A stretch of 64,000 bases of DNA, taken from an uncultured Bacteroidales bacterium. GTDB lineage: Bacteria > Bacteroidota > Bacteroidia > Bacteroidales > ML635J-15. Positions 35,776 through 44,356 of the stretch are shown in pieces. The position numbers were made by a program, and so were the translations under genes. Each line of letters starts with the position of its first letter. The stretch's first letter is position 1. The stretch lies in the NCBI GenBank assembly GCA_937899245.1, contig CALDKB010000049.1:186001-250000 (forward strand), in the 5' to 3' direction. Below the pieces are notes generated by a model. It saw only the letters and a list, made by a program, of their open reading frames with translations. It ran no database searches and was not told where the DNA came from.

Positions 35776-36291
35776 TTAGCAATTAAAAAAATCCTTTGCT
35801 GTTTCAAATTCAAAATCTCTACAAGTATACCGAATAAATTTCAAGCCAAATGAATCCCAGCGATATTCTGCCACGAGAAACTTACCATTCCTTTCCTCTT
35901 CAATGCTGCGAATACGCACCTCGTCATCTACAGTAACGACACGGAAATCGACTATCGGTTGACCCAGACGCGACCCGAGCCACAAAGGGCGAACTTTACC
36001 GTCAAAATTTTTAAAAATAAATAGGCGCTTGTGCATGCATGAATCAAATCGAGTTGTCTTTTCCACTCCTACCAGCGCCTCGACAACACTGTCAGAATTG
36101 ACGTCTCCAGTATCAAAACGATACACGGGATAAGGCAATTCCCACGAATCTGTACCTGCATCAGTATCCAATTGCAAAAAATACAAGCTGTCATTCTCCC
36201 TACGAAGAGAGAATCCACCATCATCTACATGAGAACACGAGACAAATGACAGCACCAATATCAATAATAATAGAAAAGAAACTGAACGCAT
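35776..36291 (-). CDS. Small lipoprotein of unknown function
   Basis: 171 aa from ATG 36291 with a lipoprotein signal (MRSVSFLLLLILVLSFVSC, Cys19). The mature part has YRFDTGDVNSDSVVEALVGV, which resembles a calcium-binding FG-GAP-like loop (DxNxDxxxE), and KRLFIFKNFDGKVRPLW. The longer form from 36309 would precede the signal peptide. First gene of the lipoprotein-DUF3160-CapA operon; a standard promoter lies just upstream. Confidence 0.75.
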   Translation of the reverse strand: MRSVSFLLLLILVLSFVSCSHVDDGGFSLRRENDSLYFLQLDTDAGTDSWELPYPVYRFDTGDVNSDSVVEALVGVEKTTRFDSCMHKRLFIFKNFDGKVRPLWLGSRLGQPIVDFRVVTVDDEVRIRSIEEERNGKFLVAEYRWDSFGLKFIRYTCRDFEFETAKDFFNC

Positions 36292-36306
36292 ACTCAAATC
36301 AAGCCA

Positions 36307-36339
36307 CAAAGTTAATTAAACGAGGCAAAACGTAACAAA
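36307..36339 (-). promoter_or_regulatory. Promoter of the lipoprotein-DUF3160-CapA operon
   Basis: Minus-strand TAACTTTG (36307-36314) and TTTG (36336-36339), spaced by 21 bases, match the -7/-33 consensus. Confidence 0.7.
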
Positions 36340-36418
36340 TAATTTTGACATATTTTTTTGACAATCAAGCGACAAGACTTTAAATTAAAAATTATTCAAA
36401 AAAAAAGTTGCAAAAACT

Positions 36419-36449
36419 TTTGCAGGTTTAGAAAAAAGCTGTACTTTTG
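36419..36449 (+). promoter_or_regulatory. Promoter of tRNA-Asp
   Basis: TTTG (36419-36422) and TACTTTTG (36442-36449), spaced by 19 bases, 27 bp before the tRNA. Confidence 0.8.
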
Positions 36450-36475
36450 CATCGCTTTTGACAAGCAAACCAAAT

Positions 36476-36550
36476 GGTGTGGTAGTTCAGTTTGGTTAGA
36501 ATACCGGCCTGTCACGCCGGGGGTCGAGGGTTCGAGCCCCTTCCACACCG
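36476..36550 (+). tRNA. tRNA-Asp (anticodon GTC)
   Basis: The acceptor stem pairs GGTGTGG (36476-36482) with CCACACC (36543-36549); the anticodon stem CCGGC/GCCGG carries loop CTGTCAC with anticodon GTC; the T arm is GAGGG-TTCGAGC-CCCTT. The discriminator is G36550. CCA is not encoded. Confidence 0.97.
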
Positions 36551-36553
36551 CAG

Positions 36554-36582
36554 AAAGACAGATTTCAAATCTGTCTTTTTTG
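36554..36582 (+). terminator. Terminator after tRNA-Asp
   Basis: AAAGACAGATTT and AAATCTGTCTTT form a strong inverted repeat followed by T, ending 15 bp before the convergent ATPase gene stop. Confidence 0.85.
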
Positions 36583-36595
36583 TTTATATACGTTT

Positions 36596-37966
36596 CTAAA
36601 GAGAAACCTCAGGTATCACACAATCTTCTTCAACAACACGATCTGGAGTAAAAAACATGCAATAATAAATCGGCATATAAGTAACCCCCTTCTTTTCAAC
36701 CACTTCACGCTCATTACTTAGAACAATTGCCTCCTTTATGTTATAGTCAGGCGTAGACACGAACTTGTTTAGCGCGCTATGTACAGTGTAGTCCTTTCCG
36801 GATTTTACCTCTATTGGCAACACACTCAAATGAGCAAAATCATCAATTAAGAAATCCACCTCACCCTTCTGCTTATTATCAAAATAATGCAAAGTATTTC
36901 CATGGGCATGCAGTTCCTGTGCGACAACAGTCTCATAAACAGAACCGAGATTTATGCTATTCGCGTCCATAAGCACTGCATTTATATTGTTGCGATATAA
37001 GATATTAGTCAACACTCCAACATCATTAAGATACAATTTCAGCAAGTTCTTGCACTCCGACTGCAACAAAGGAAATTTAGGATCGCTAATTGCTTGCACC
37101 TGAATGGATATCCCAGAATTTGTAAGATACTCAAATTCATCAGCATAATCAGAGAACTGCTTATGGCCCTTGGTTTCCTCAATATTTTTAACAACAACAC
37201 GCTTCTTGACATTTTCCATTGCAGAAGGAATTGCATCATATATTCTCCTGATTACCAGACGCCTCTCGCTATCATACTGAGAAGCATCTATCTTGTAAAA
37301 ATTATGAATATTAGTTTGGATCCTCCTAACATGAGTCATATTTCTATTTTCCAAAAACTTGTTTACCGCAGCAGGCAAACCGCCAACAAGAAGGTATATC
37401 TTAAATTGCTTAAGCATAAAGTTGTGCAACGACTCGTTCAAGGACTTGCGAGTTTCAAAGCTCTTTCTCATTGCGCAGATTGTCTCTTCTCCACAACCGA
37501 CGGCAATCAGGAACTCTTCAAAATCAAGAGGATACATTTCCTCAATAGTAACACTACCCATCGGCACAGAAGTGCTTTGATTCAAAGCCAGGCCGAGCTG
37601 AGATCCACTTGCAATAAAAGAATAACGACCTTCTTCGTTAAGAAATTTTAGCATCGTCATTAAATGTGGATACGATTGGATTTCATCGAGGAAAATTATA
37701 GTGTCTTTTTTATCGCCAAGATTTTTACCCGCAATTGCTCCAATTTGCATATAAAAGTCTTCTGTGCTTCTTACCGAGGCAAACACAGCAAGACCCTCCT
37801 TATCTGCCTTGAGATTTACCTCGACAAAATGCTTAAACATTTTATTGCACACGTACCTAATAATATATGACTTCCCTATTTGCCTAGCTCCATTTACTAG
37901 CAAAATATTATGATCAGGATTTAGTAGAAAATCCTCAATACGTTTTTCGTACTTTCTGAACAACAT
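36596..37966 (-). CDS. ATP-binding protein, AAA_14/DUF4143 family
   Basis: 456 aa from ATG 37966 (MLFRKYEKRIEDFL); the frame continues 29 codons upstream, but that part is poor in sense and the family normally begins here. The ATPase domain has LLVNGARQIGKSYIIRY (Walker A) and IIFLDEIQSYP (Walker B), then ASGSQLGLAL; the C-terminal DUF4143 part has LYLNDVGVLTN, GSVYETVVAQEL, and a PDDEXK-like GEVDFLIDD...LPIEVKSG (Asp, Glu-x-Lys). These ATPases are multi-copy in Bacteroidales and their biological role is unclear. An array of 33-bp repeats lies directly upstream. Confidence 0.88.
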   Translation of the reverse strand: MLFRKYEKRIEDFLLNPDHNILLVNGARQIGKSYIIRYVCNKMFKHFVEVNLKADKEGLAVFASVRSTEDFYMQIGAIAGKNLGDKKDTIIFLDEIQSYPHLMTMLKFLNEEGRYSFIASGSQLGLALNQSTSVPMGSVTIEEMYPLDFEEFLIAVGCGEETICAMRKSFETRKSLNESLHNFMLKQFKIYLLVGGLPAAVNKFLENRNMTHVRRIQTNIHNFYKIDASQYDSERRLVIRRIYDAIPSAMENVKKRVVVKNIEETKGHKQFSDYADEFEYLTNSGISIQVQAISDPKFPLLQSECKNLLKLYLNDVGVLTNILYRNNINAVLMDANSINLGSVYETVVAQELHAHGNTLHYFDNKQKGEVDFLIDDFAHLSVLPIEVKSGKDYTVHSALNKFVSTPDYNIKEAIVLSNEREVVEKKGVTYMPIYYCMFFTPDRVVEEDCVIPEVSL

Positions 37967-38053
37967 AACTATTTCATTTTCCGCCACAAAAATAAATTGC
38001 ATTTTGAATATTAGCAAATATTTTAGGAATTTTTCCAACATTTTAGAACGCAT

Positions 38054-38171
38054 AATCGGGAATTATTCCATAATTTTTGCACACTTAATCGGGATTTATT
38101 CCATAACTTTTACACACACAATCGGGAATTATTCCATAACTTTTACACACACAATCGGGAATTATTCATTA
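38054..38171. repeat. 33-bp tandem repeat array (about 3.5 copies)
   Basis: Copies begin at 38054, 38087, 38120 and 38153, each starting AATCGGG and with the pattern AATTATTCCATAACTTTT and ACACAC; the fourth is cut after about 18 bases. Each unit holds the palindrome GGAATTATTCC (GGAAT-T-ATTCC; one copy has GGATTTATTCC). The array lies between the divergent ATPase gene and elbB. No spacers are present, so it is not a CRISPR array. It could be a cluster of protein-binding sites. Confidence 0.9.
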
Positions 38172-38211
38172 CACATATTCTGGAATATGTCGTCAATAAA
38201 CTATCTTTTGA

Positions 38212-38241
38212 TTGATAATTCACAAATACCTCGTATCTTTG
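38212..38241 (+). promoter_or_regulatory. Promoter of elbB
   Basis: TATCTTTG at 38234-38241 with TTG at 38212-38214 (19-base spacer; TTTG at 38207-38210 is 23 bases away). The ATG follows 21 bp after the -7 box. Confidence 0.65.
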
Positions 38242-38261
38242 TCCAAAACACAAATGCACAT

Positions 38262-38906
38262 ATGAAAAAAATAGCAGTTATTCTTTCGGGTTGCGGAAAC
38301 CGCGACGGCAGTGAAATTCACGAAGCAACATTATCTTTATTGGCAATCAGCATGCAAGGTTGCGAATATCAATGTTTTGCACAGGACAAATGTCAAACAG
38401 AAGTAATTAATCATTATACACAACAGCAAGAGAAAGAAAGCCGAAGCATTATTGCCGAAGCCGGCAGAATAGCACGTGGAAACATAAAGCCCCTAAATCT
38501 GATAAATGCTGCTGATTACGATGCTCTATGGATTCCTGGTGGACTTGGCGCCGCAAAGAACCTCTGCACCTACTTCTACGACGGTGCCAACATGAAAGTA
38601 GATGCTGAAGTGGAATCAGCAATTATAGCATTTAACAAAGCTAAAAAGCCGATAGTCGCTTTATGCATTGCTCCTGTTATCGTTGCAAAAGTTCTTAACG
38701 CAAAAGTTACTTCGGGCAAAGACGCAGGCACAGCAGCAAAAATTGAAGCTATGGGTGGCAAAAATATTGTCTGCAACTACGACGAAATCTCTGTCGATGA
38801 AGAAAAACGCGTCATTTGCGCTCCTTGCTATATGCTAAATGCTTCTATTTCCGATATATGGCTCGGAATTGAAAAGGCTGCAAAGAAATTGGTTGAAATT
38901 CTGTAA
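38262..38906 (+). CDS. elbB: Isoprenoid biosynthesis glyoxalase ElbB
   Basis: 214 aa from ATG 38262. This start is set by the promoter 21 bp upstream; the open frame back to 38004 runs through the tandem repeats and is not real coding. DJ-1/PfpI superfamily: KKIAVILSGCGNRDGSEIHE at the start, DALWIPGGLGAAKNL, the nucleophile region KKPIVALCIAPVI (Cys elbow) and GKDAGTAAKIEAMGGKN. Family members have glyoxalase activity and were linked to isoprenoid synthesis in E. coli. It precedes the MATE gene by 47 bp and may be co-transcribed. Confidence 0.93.
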   Translation: MKKIAVILSGCGNRDGSEIHEATLSLLAISMQGCEYQCFAQDKCQTEVINHYTQQQEKESRSIIAEAGRIARGNIKPLNLINAADYDALWIPGGLGAAKNLCTYFYDGANMKVDAEVESAIIAFNKAKKPIVALCIAPVIVAKVLNAKVTSGKDAGTAAKIEAMGGKNIVCNYDEISVDEEKRVICAPCYMLNASISDIWLGIEKAAKKLVEIL

Positions 38907-38953
38907 TCAAACTTAGAAACGGCGTCAGCCAAGCAAACCAGAACCCTCCTTTC

Positions 38954-40255
38954 ATGAACAAGGAAATTCTTCGTCTCGCATTACCGAACATTATCACCAA
39001 CATCACCGTTCCATTGCTTGGAATGGTCGATCTGGCTATTGTAGGACATATTGGCAACGAAACATATATCGGTGCAATTGCACTCGGCACTACCCTTTTC
39101 AACCTTATATATTGGAACTTCGGATTCTTGCGCATGGGGACAAGCGGACTCACAGCACAGGCCTATGGAGCAAACAACAATGAGGAAGCGATGAGAATTC
39201 TCGTCAGAGGTATTGCAATAGCAATTTGTGCTGCATTTCTGCTCATCGCCTTACAATATCCAATAGCAAAACTGTCGGAACTGATTCTAAAATGTAGCGA
39301 CGAAGCCCTACAACTAACACTAACATACTTCTACATAAGAATTTGGGCGGCGCCTGCAACACTCGGACTTTATGCCATTAAGGGCTGGTTCATCGGAATG
39401 CAAAACTCGAAATCGCCAATGTTCATTGCCATTGCCCTTAACATTGTAAACATCATTGCTAGCCTGGCATTTGTCATCTGGCTCGACATGGACATCGCCG
39501 GTGTCGCTTGGGGAACTGTTATTGCTCAATATTCGGGACTTGTTCTCGCAATCATTCTGTGGTTCAAGCATTACGGACACCTTCGTAACGAATTCGACAT
39601 AAAAGGAAGCCTGCAGTGGACAGAAATGAAACGTTTCTTCAAGCTGAACGGAGACATTTTCCTTCGCACACTTTGTCTCTGCGCCGTATTCACATTCATT
39701 CCCGCAATTTCGGCTACTATGGGCGACAAAGTTCTTGCCGCCAACACATTGATAATGCAACTGTTTACATTATTCTCATATATTCTCGACGGATTTGCTT
39801 ATGCTGGAGAATCGCTTGTCGGAAAATATATCGGCGCCAAGAACCCAACATCATTGAAAAAAGCAATTCAACACCTTATCTGGTGGGGAATTATTTTTAC
39901 AGCAATATTTACAATCCTGTACTTTTTCTGGGACGAGGACATTTACCGTATACTCACAAACGAGCAAAACGTGATTGACGAAGCAATGCGCTTTAACGTT
40001 TGGACTCTTCTAATTCCATTGTGCGGGTTCTCCGCATTCCTTTTCGACGGAATCTATATCGGTGCAACTGCTGCAAAATCAATGCGTAACATCATGTTCA
40101 TAGCCACGGCTGTATTCTTTGCCGGTTATTTCACCTTGCAGCCAGTTCTCGACAACGATGGACTATGGATTGCATTCCTGCTCTTCCTCATCTTCCGCGG
40201 AGTTCTAATGTGGATCAGATACCGAAAAGTTATTATTACAAGGAGTGTAGCATAG
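38954..40255 (+). CDS. MATE family efflux transporter
   Basis: 433 aa, about 12 hydrophobic segments. The N-terminal lobe has LALPNIITNITVPLLGMVD and GHIGNETYIGAIALG; RMGTSGLTAQAYGA is the family's typical loop, and a second half (DGFAYAGESLVGKYIGAK) repeats the pattern. This most resembles the DinF-type branch. MATE proteins expel drugs or metabolites in exchange for sodium ions or protons. Substrate not predictable. The upstream gene is elbB in the same direction. Confidence 0.93.
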   Translation: MNKEILRLALPNIITNITVPLLGMVDLAIVGHIGNETYIGAIALGTTLFNLIYWNFGFLRMGTSGLTAQAYGANNNEEAMRILVRGIAIAICAAFLLIALQYPIAKLSELILKCSDEALQLTLTYFYIRIWAAPATLGLYAIKGWFIGMQNSKSPMFIAIALNIVNIIASLAFVIWLDMDIAGVAWGTVIAQYSGLVLAIILWFKHYGHLRNEFDIKGSLQWTEMKRFFKLNGDIFLRTLCLCAVFTFIPAISATMGDKVLAANTLIMQLFTLFSYILDGFAYAGESLVGKYIGAKNPTSLKKAIQHLIWWGIIFTAIFTILYFFWDEDIYRILTNEQNVIDEAMRFNVWTLLIPLCGFSAFLFDGIYIGATAAKSMRNIMFIATAVFFAGYFTLQPVLDNDGLWIAFLLFLIFRGVLMWIRYRKVIITRSVA

Positions 40256-40499
40256 GAATAATTCCATTATAATAGTCTAGGCTGTCATTCCACAAGGTAA
40301 TTTGAACCGCAAAAGGTACGTTGCGTGTGAAAATGCCTGTGCGGAATCCCCCACGCAACGCACTATAAGCAAGGAGATTCCGGACAGTTTTATTCGCACA
40401 GCTCCATAAGCGTATCGCTGGCTCATAATAACTTCCGTAATGACGCTAAAAAAGTCATCAAAACAGAAGAATGTTTTTGCGTATTAACTGAAACTATCC
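40256..40499. other. Noncoding gap with a possible degraded FISUMP end
   Basis: No intact gene. A 9-bp inverted repeat CGTTGCGTG (near 40320) / CACGCAACG (near 40352) is present. On the minus strand one frame reads GISLLIVRCVGD, like the SVRCVRD end of FISUMP proteins, followed by unrelated sequence; this may be a decayed gene end. Weak evidence. Confidence 0.3.
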
Positions 40500-41867
40500 C
40501 TATTTAGCATAGTGCTTGAAGAATGCAATGCCCGTCTCAATGCCTTTGAAGAAACGGTCAATGCGATAGTTTTCGTTTGGAGCGTGAATATTGTCAGCAC
40601 CAAGGCCGAAACCTAGCAAAATGCTCTTTATGCCGAGTTCCTTCTCAAAATCGCTAACAATGCTTATACTGCAACCACTGTGTGCTGGTATCGGACGCAT
40701 TCCGTAAGTATCCATAAATGCCTCTTCCGCAGCCTTATATTCCGGCAAATCGATTGGACAAACATACGGGAAGCCCTTTTCGTAATATGTAAACGAAATC
40801 TTTACGCTATCGGGAGCAATGCTACGGAAATAATTTTCTACCAGGCGAGCAATACGTTCTGGATCCTGGCTTGCTACCAAGCGGAATGACAATTTTGCCC
40901 ACGCTTCCGACGGAATAATGGTCTTGAAACCTTCGCCGCTGTAACCGCCATTTATGCCGCAAACATCAAATGTCGGGCGAATACCAATGCGTTCGAGCGT
41001 TGTATAGCCCTTTTCGCCATCCAAAACATCAACACCGACACTTTTCTTGTATGCTTCATCGCTATACGGCGCCTTATTAATAAGTGAGCGTTCTTCGTCG
41101 CTGCAAACAAGCACATCATCGTAGAAACCAGGGATTGTGATATGTCCGTTCTCGTCGAGGACTGTTCCTATCATCTTCGACAAAACATTGATCGGATTTG
41201 CAACAGTACCACCAAAATCGCCACTATGCAAGTCGTGATCTGGTCCAGTCAAATGCATTTCGAACTTAACAAGTCCACGCAAACCGGTTGTAACCGACGG
41301 AACATCAGGACTTACCATATCGGTATCGCTAACCAAAATTACATCGGCCTTGAGCATTTTCTTATTGTCGGCATTTTGCAACCAGTTCTTCAACGACGGT
41401 GAACCGATTTCCTCCTCACCTTCGAAAAGGAATTTCACATTGCAAGGCAAAGTTCCTGTTGCAACCATTGTCTCGAATGCCTTTGCTTGCATAAAGCTTT
41501 GTCCCTTATCGTCATCGGCACCACGAGCCCAAATTTTACCATCCTTTATTACAGGTTCAAACGGCTCGGTATTCCAGAGTTCCAATGGTTCAACAGGCAT
41601 AACATCGTAATGTCCGTAAACCAAGACTGTCTTTTGTGCCGGATCGACAATTTTCTCGCCATAAACCAACGGATTTCCAATAGTATCCAACAACTTGACA
41701 TTATCGGCACCAGCTTGTTTCAGCAATTCGCACCAGCGTTCCGCACAACGACGCATATCGGGTTTATGCTCTGCCTCTGCGCTGATTGACGGAATGCGAA
41801 TCAACGAACAAAGTTCTTCAATAAAACGGTCACCATTTTTCTCTATATATTCCTTTACTGTACTCAT
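40500..41867 (-). CDS. M20 family dipeptidase
   Basis: 455 aa. Two-zinc M20 peptidase of the CNDP/dipeptidase branch: VLVYGHYDVMPV (His ligand), WARGADDDKGQ (bridging Asp), FEGEEEIGSP (catalytic and metal Glu), DTDMVSPDVPSV, HDLHSGDFGG in the lid domain, and NIHAPNENYRI (final His). Cytoplasmic, no signal peptide. It probably cleaves dipeptides to free amino acids. It is transcribed towards the MATE gene and has its own -7 box. Confidence 0.93.
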   Translation of the reverse strand: MSTVKEYIEKNGDRFIEELCSLIRIPSISAEAEHKPDMRRCAERWCELLKQAGADNVKLLDTIGNPLVYGEKIVDPAQKTVLVYGHYDVMPVEPLELWNTEPFEPVIKDGKIWARGADDDKGQSFMQAKAFETMVATGTLPCNVKFLFEGEEEIGSPSLKNWLQNADNKKMLKADVILVSDTDMVSPDVPSVTTGLRGLVKFEMHLTGPDHDLHSGDFGGTVANPINVLSKMIGTVLDENGHITIPGFYDDVLVCSDEERSLINKAPYSDEAYKKSVGVDVLDGEKGYTTLERIGIRPTFDVCGINGGYSGEGFKTIIPSEAWAKLSFRLVASQDPERIARLVENYFRSIAPDSVKISFTYYEKGFPYVCPIDLPEYKAAEEAFMDTYGMRPIPAHSGCSISIVSDFEKELGIKSILLGFGLGADNIHAPNENYRIDRFFKGIETGIAFFKHYAK

Positions 41868-41895
41868 TTGATTAGATTTTTAATTAAACATACCA

Positions 41896-41903
41896 CAAAG
41901 ATA
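41896..41903 (-). promoter_or_regulatory. -7 element (TATCTTTG) of the dipeptidase gene
   Basis: Minus-strand match 29 bp upstream of the ATG at 41867; it touches the T run of the iorB terminator. Confidence 0.55.
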
Positions 41904-41933
41904 AAAAAAAAGACGGAAGAATTCTCTCCCGTC
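41903..41933 (-). terminator. Terminator of the iorAB operon
   Basis: On the minus strand GACGG...CCGTC with a 12-base loop is followed by nine T. It lies 26 bp after the iorB stop. Confidence 0.85.
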
Positions 41934-41958
41934 CCTATTTGATTTGTATCAACAAATA

Positions 41959-42525
41959 CTACTTCTTTGCGAATTCGTAGCCAGCGCGGATTGCTGCGAG
42001 GTTAGAATTAACAACAGCTTCGCCCTTGCGGCCGAAAATACGCTGAATTGATGCTTCAAGTTCTGCAAGATCCATCTCGAGGAACGGAACTGTTGCGCCA
42101 AGAAGAACCATATTAGAACGTGCATTAACCTGCTTTGCAATGTCGTTTGCATTGAAAGCAACGTTCTTAACCTTCTTAAGTTCAGCCATAACCTTGTCAA
42201 GATCAGGATAATTCTTGATATTTACGAAAGGTTCCGAGTTTGTGATTACACAACCGTCCTTTGCAAGGAATGGCAAATAACGCAATGCTTCCATTGGTTC
42301 GCTCGACAAAATGATATCTGCCTGTCCTTCTGGAATAACGTCAGCATAAATCGGCTTGTCGGAAATACGGAGGTGAGAGAAAACAGAACCGCCTCTCTGC
42401 GACATTCCGTGGATTTCAGACTGCTTCAAATATAAATTCTTGTTGAGTGCTGCATCAGAGATGATTTTAGCTACCGATACGATACCGTCACCACCTACAC
42501 CGCACAATATGATATCTTTCTTCAT
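41959..42525 (-). CDS. iorB: Indolepyruvate oxidoreductase subunit beta
   Basis: 188 aa, the gamma-type domain of 2-oxoacid oxidoreductases. IILCGVGGDGIVSVAKII at the N-terminus and SEIHGMSQRGGSVFSHLRI are diagnostic for IorB. With IorA it oxidises aryl pyruvates (from Trp, Phe, Tyr) to aryl-acetyl-CoA, passing electrons to ferredoxin, or runs in reverse for amino-acid synthesis. It follows iorA by 18 bp. Confidence 0.94.
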   Translation of the reverse strand: MKKDIILCGVGGDGIVSVAKIISDAALNKNLYLKQSEIHGMSQRGGSVFSHLRISDKPIYADVIPEGQADIILSSEPMEALRYLPFLAKDGCVITNSEPFVNIKNYPDLDKVMAELKKVKNVAFNANDIAKQVNARSNMVLLGATVPFLEMDLAELEASIQRIFGRKGEAVVNSNLAAIRAGYEFAKK

Positions 42526-42543
42526 GATAATTTCTCCTATAAT

Positions 42544-44124
42544 TTATTTCTTTTCACCAAGGTGTTTCTTAAGCTCAACGATACAAGTTCTGTGAGGGAT
42601 GATTACAGAAACGCCATTGTAGTTAACTTCTTCTTCGAGAATCTTTACAAACTCGTCGTGGTTCTTTGGCAACGGAACGATTTCGCGGATGTGTTCTGGT
42701 TCAACGCCAAGGCCTTCGCAAATTCTGAACAACTTGCTGTGTGCCGAAGAAGGCTGACCACCGGTCATTGCTGTGATGTCGTTGTCGAGAATCATAATGA
42801 CAACATTTGCCTTTTCGTTAACGCAGTCCAACAAGCCAGTCATACCGCTGTGACCGAAAGTACCATCACCGATAACTGCAACTGACGGGAAGATACCAGC
42901 TTCAGATGCACCCTTTGCCATTGTAATGGAAGCACCCATACAAACTGTAGTGTTGATGGCCTTCATATTGAAACCAAGAGTATAGCAACCGATATCACCG
43001 AATACCTTGCCGTGATATTTAGCCATAACATCGTTCAAAGCTGTGTAGCTGTCAACGTGAGGACAACCCTGGCACAATGCTGGAGGACGGTTAGTTACAA
43101 CTTCAGGAACTGCAGGACCAGTAACAACATTGAGTTTCAATGCGTGAGCTATTTTTTCTGCATTCATTTCGCCATCGCGACGGATAGTTTCGTCCAAACG
43201 GCCCATTACTTTCTTACCCTTTGCAAGGAATCCCTTAATGTGTTCTTCGATGAACGGCTGACCGTCTTCTAGAACAAGGAGTTCGTCGCATTCGTCGTAC
43301 AACTTGCTGAGCATATCGTATGGCAACGGGTATTGAGTTATCTTAACAACTGGATAAGGGCAACCATCCTTGAAGTTTTCCATCAAGTAGTTGTATGCTA
43401 TACCGCTTGTGATAATACCCAACTTCTTGTTTTCACCTTCAAAATACTTGTTGTAGCCAGATTGTTCAGAAGCCTTTGTAAAGTCTGCCTGTTTGTCGAT
43501 AAGGTTTCTGTACAAACGCTTTGCGTTTGCCGGCAACAAAACGAACGAACTAGCGTCTGCTGGTTCTGTCAACGAATTTTGTGGCAATGGATTGCGGCGT
43601 TCAACACCTGCACGGCTATGAGCCAAACGGGTTGGGATTCTATAAAGAACCGGTGTTCCTAACTTTTCCGACAATTCGTATCCGTAGAATACCATGTCGT
43701 ATGCTTCCTGCTGGTTCGATGGCTCGAGCATTGGAATCATTGCCCAGTGGCCATAGAAACGGCTGTCCTGTTCATCCTGTGAAGAGAACATGCTAGGATC
43801 GTCGGCAACTACTATTAATACGCCCTTGGTACCTATGATTGCAGCATTCATGAACGGGTCGCCACATACATTCAGACCAACGTGCTTCATACAAGTCATT
43901 GCTCGTTTTCCAGCATAAGCAACACCTATAGATGCTTCCAATGCTGTCTTTTCGTTTGCACACCAATTGGCGATAACGCCCTTTTCTTTTGCTTCCTTTG
44001 ATTTGATTACATATTCAGTAATCTGAGTTGATGGAGTTCCAGGATAGCTGTTGATGGCACTTCCGCCAGCATCGATAAACGCTTGAGCTATCGCTTCATC
44101 TCCCAATAATAATAATTTCTGCAT
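42544..44124 (-). CDS. iorA: Indolepyruvate oxidoreductase subunit alpha (TPP-binding)
   Basis: 526 aa. N-terminal pyrimidine-binding domain (LLLGDEAIAQAFIDAGGS, SYPGTPSTQITEYV) and C-terminal TPP domain (LCQGCPHVDSYTAL, GDGTFGHSGMTGLLD, then DNDITAMTGGQPS). Classical archaeal IorA is about 600-650 aa and ends in a two-cluster ferredoxin domain; here the protein stops after VSVIIPHRTCIVELKKH, so that domain is absent. Electrons would have to go to a separate ferredoxin. First gene of the iorAB operon; the 232 bp upstream (44125-44356) show no gene and no clear promoter. Confidence 0.93.
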   Translation of the reverse strand: MQKLLLLGDEAIAQAFIDAGGSAINSYPGTPSTQITEYVIKSKEAKEKGVIANWCANEKTALEASIGVAYAGKRAMTCMKHVGLNVCGDPFMNAAIIGTKGVLIVVADDPSMFSSQDEQDSRFYGHWAMIPMLEPSNQQEAYDMVFYGYELSEKLGTPVLYRIPTRLAHSRAGVERRNPLPQNSLTEPADASSFVLLPANAKRLYRNLIDKQADFTKASEQSGYNKYFEGENKKLGIITSGIAYNYLMENFKDGCPYPVVKITQYPLPYDMLSKLYDECDELLVLEDGQPFIEEHIKGFLAKGKKVMGRLDETIRRDGEMNAEKIAHALKLNVVTGPAVPEVVTNRPPALCQGCPHVDSYTALNDVMAKYHGKVFGDIGCYTLGFNMKAINTTVCMGASITMAKGASEAGIFPSVAVIGDGTFGHSGMTGLLDCVNEKANVVIMILDNDITAMTGGQPSSAHSKLFRICEGLGVEPEHIREIVPLPKNHDEFVKILEEEVNYNGVSVIIPHRTCIVELKKHLGEKK

Positions 44125-44356
44125 ATTTCTATTATTTTATTTTTTAATCAATATTTTGAGCAACGAAGTTAAGGATTTTTTGCCACTGCCCAAAATGTTT
44201 AAAAGCATATAAGGTATATTTTATTCACGAAATTGATTTTGCACAAGTTGTTATTGTCCAACGCATTAGAACTCAATCATTTTTGTGATGTTGAAAACTA
44301 TCTGTTTCTATTTAGTTTTGCTCTATATTGCGTTTTTGATTTCGGCAAAACCGACA

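Noticed and set aside
38054..38171. CRISPR array
   Set aside because: The repeats are directly adjacent with no spacers, and no cas genes are present.
38004..38261. Upstream extension of the elbB frame containing an 11-residue repeat
   Set aside because: The repeat peptide comes from the 33-bp noncoding tandem repeats; promoter and family start both place the real start at 38262.
40300..40400. A real small gene on the minus strand (about 66 codons)
   Set aside because: It lacks a start codon and ribosome site; the sequence only loosely recalls the end of a FISUMP gene in another frame.
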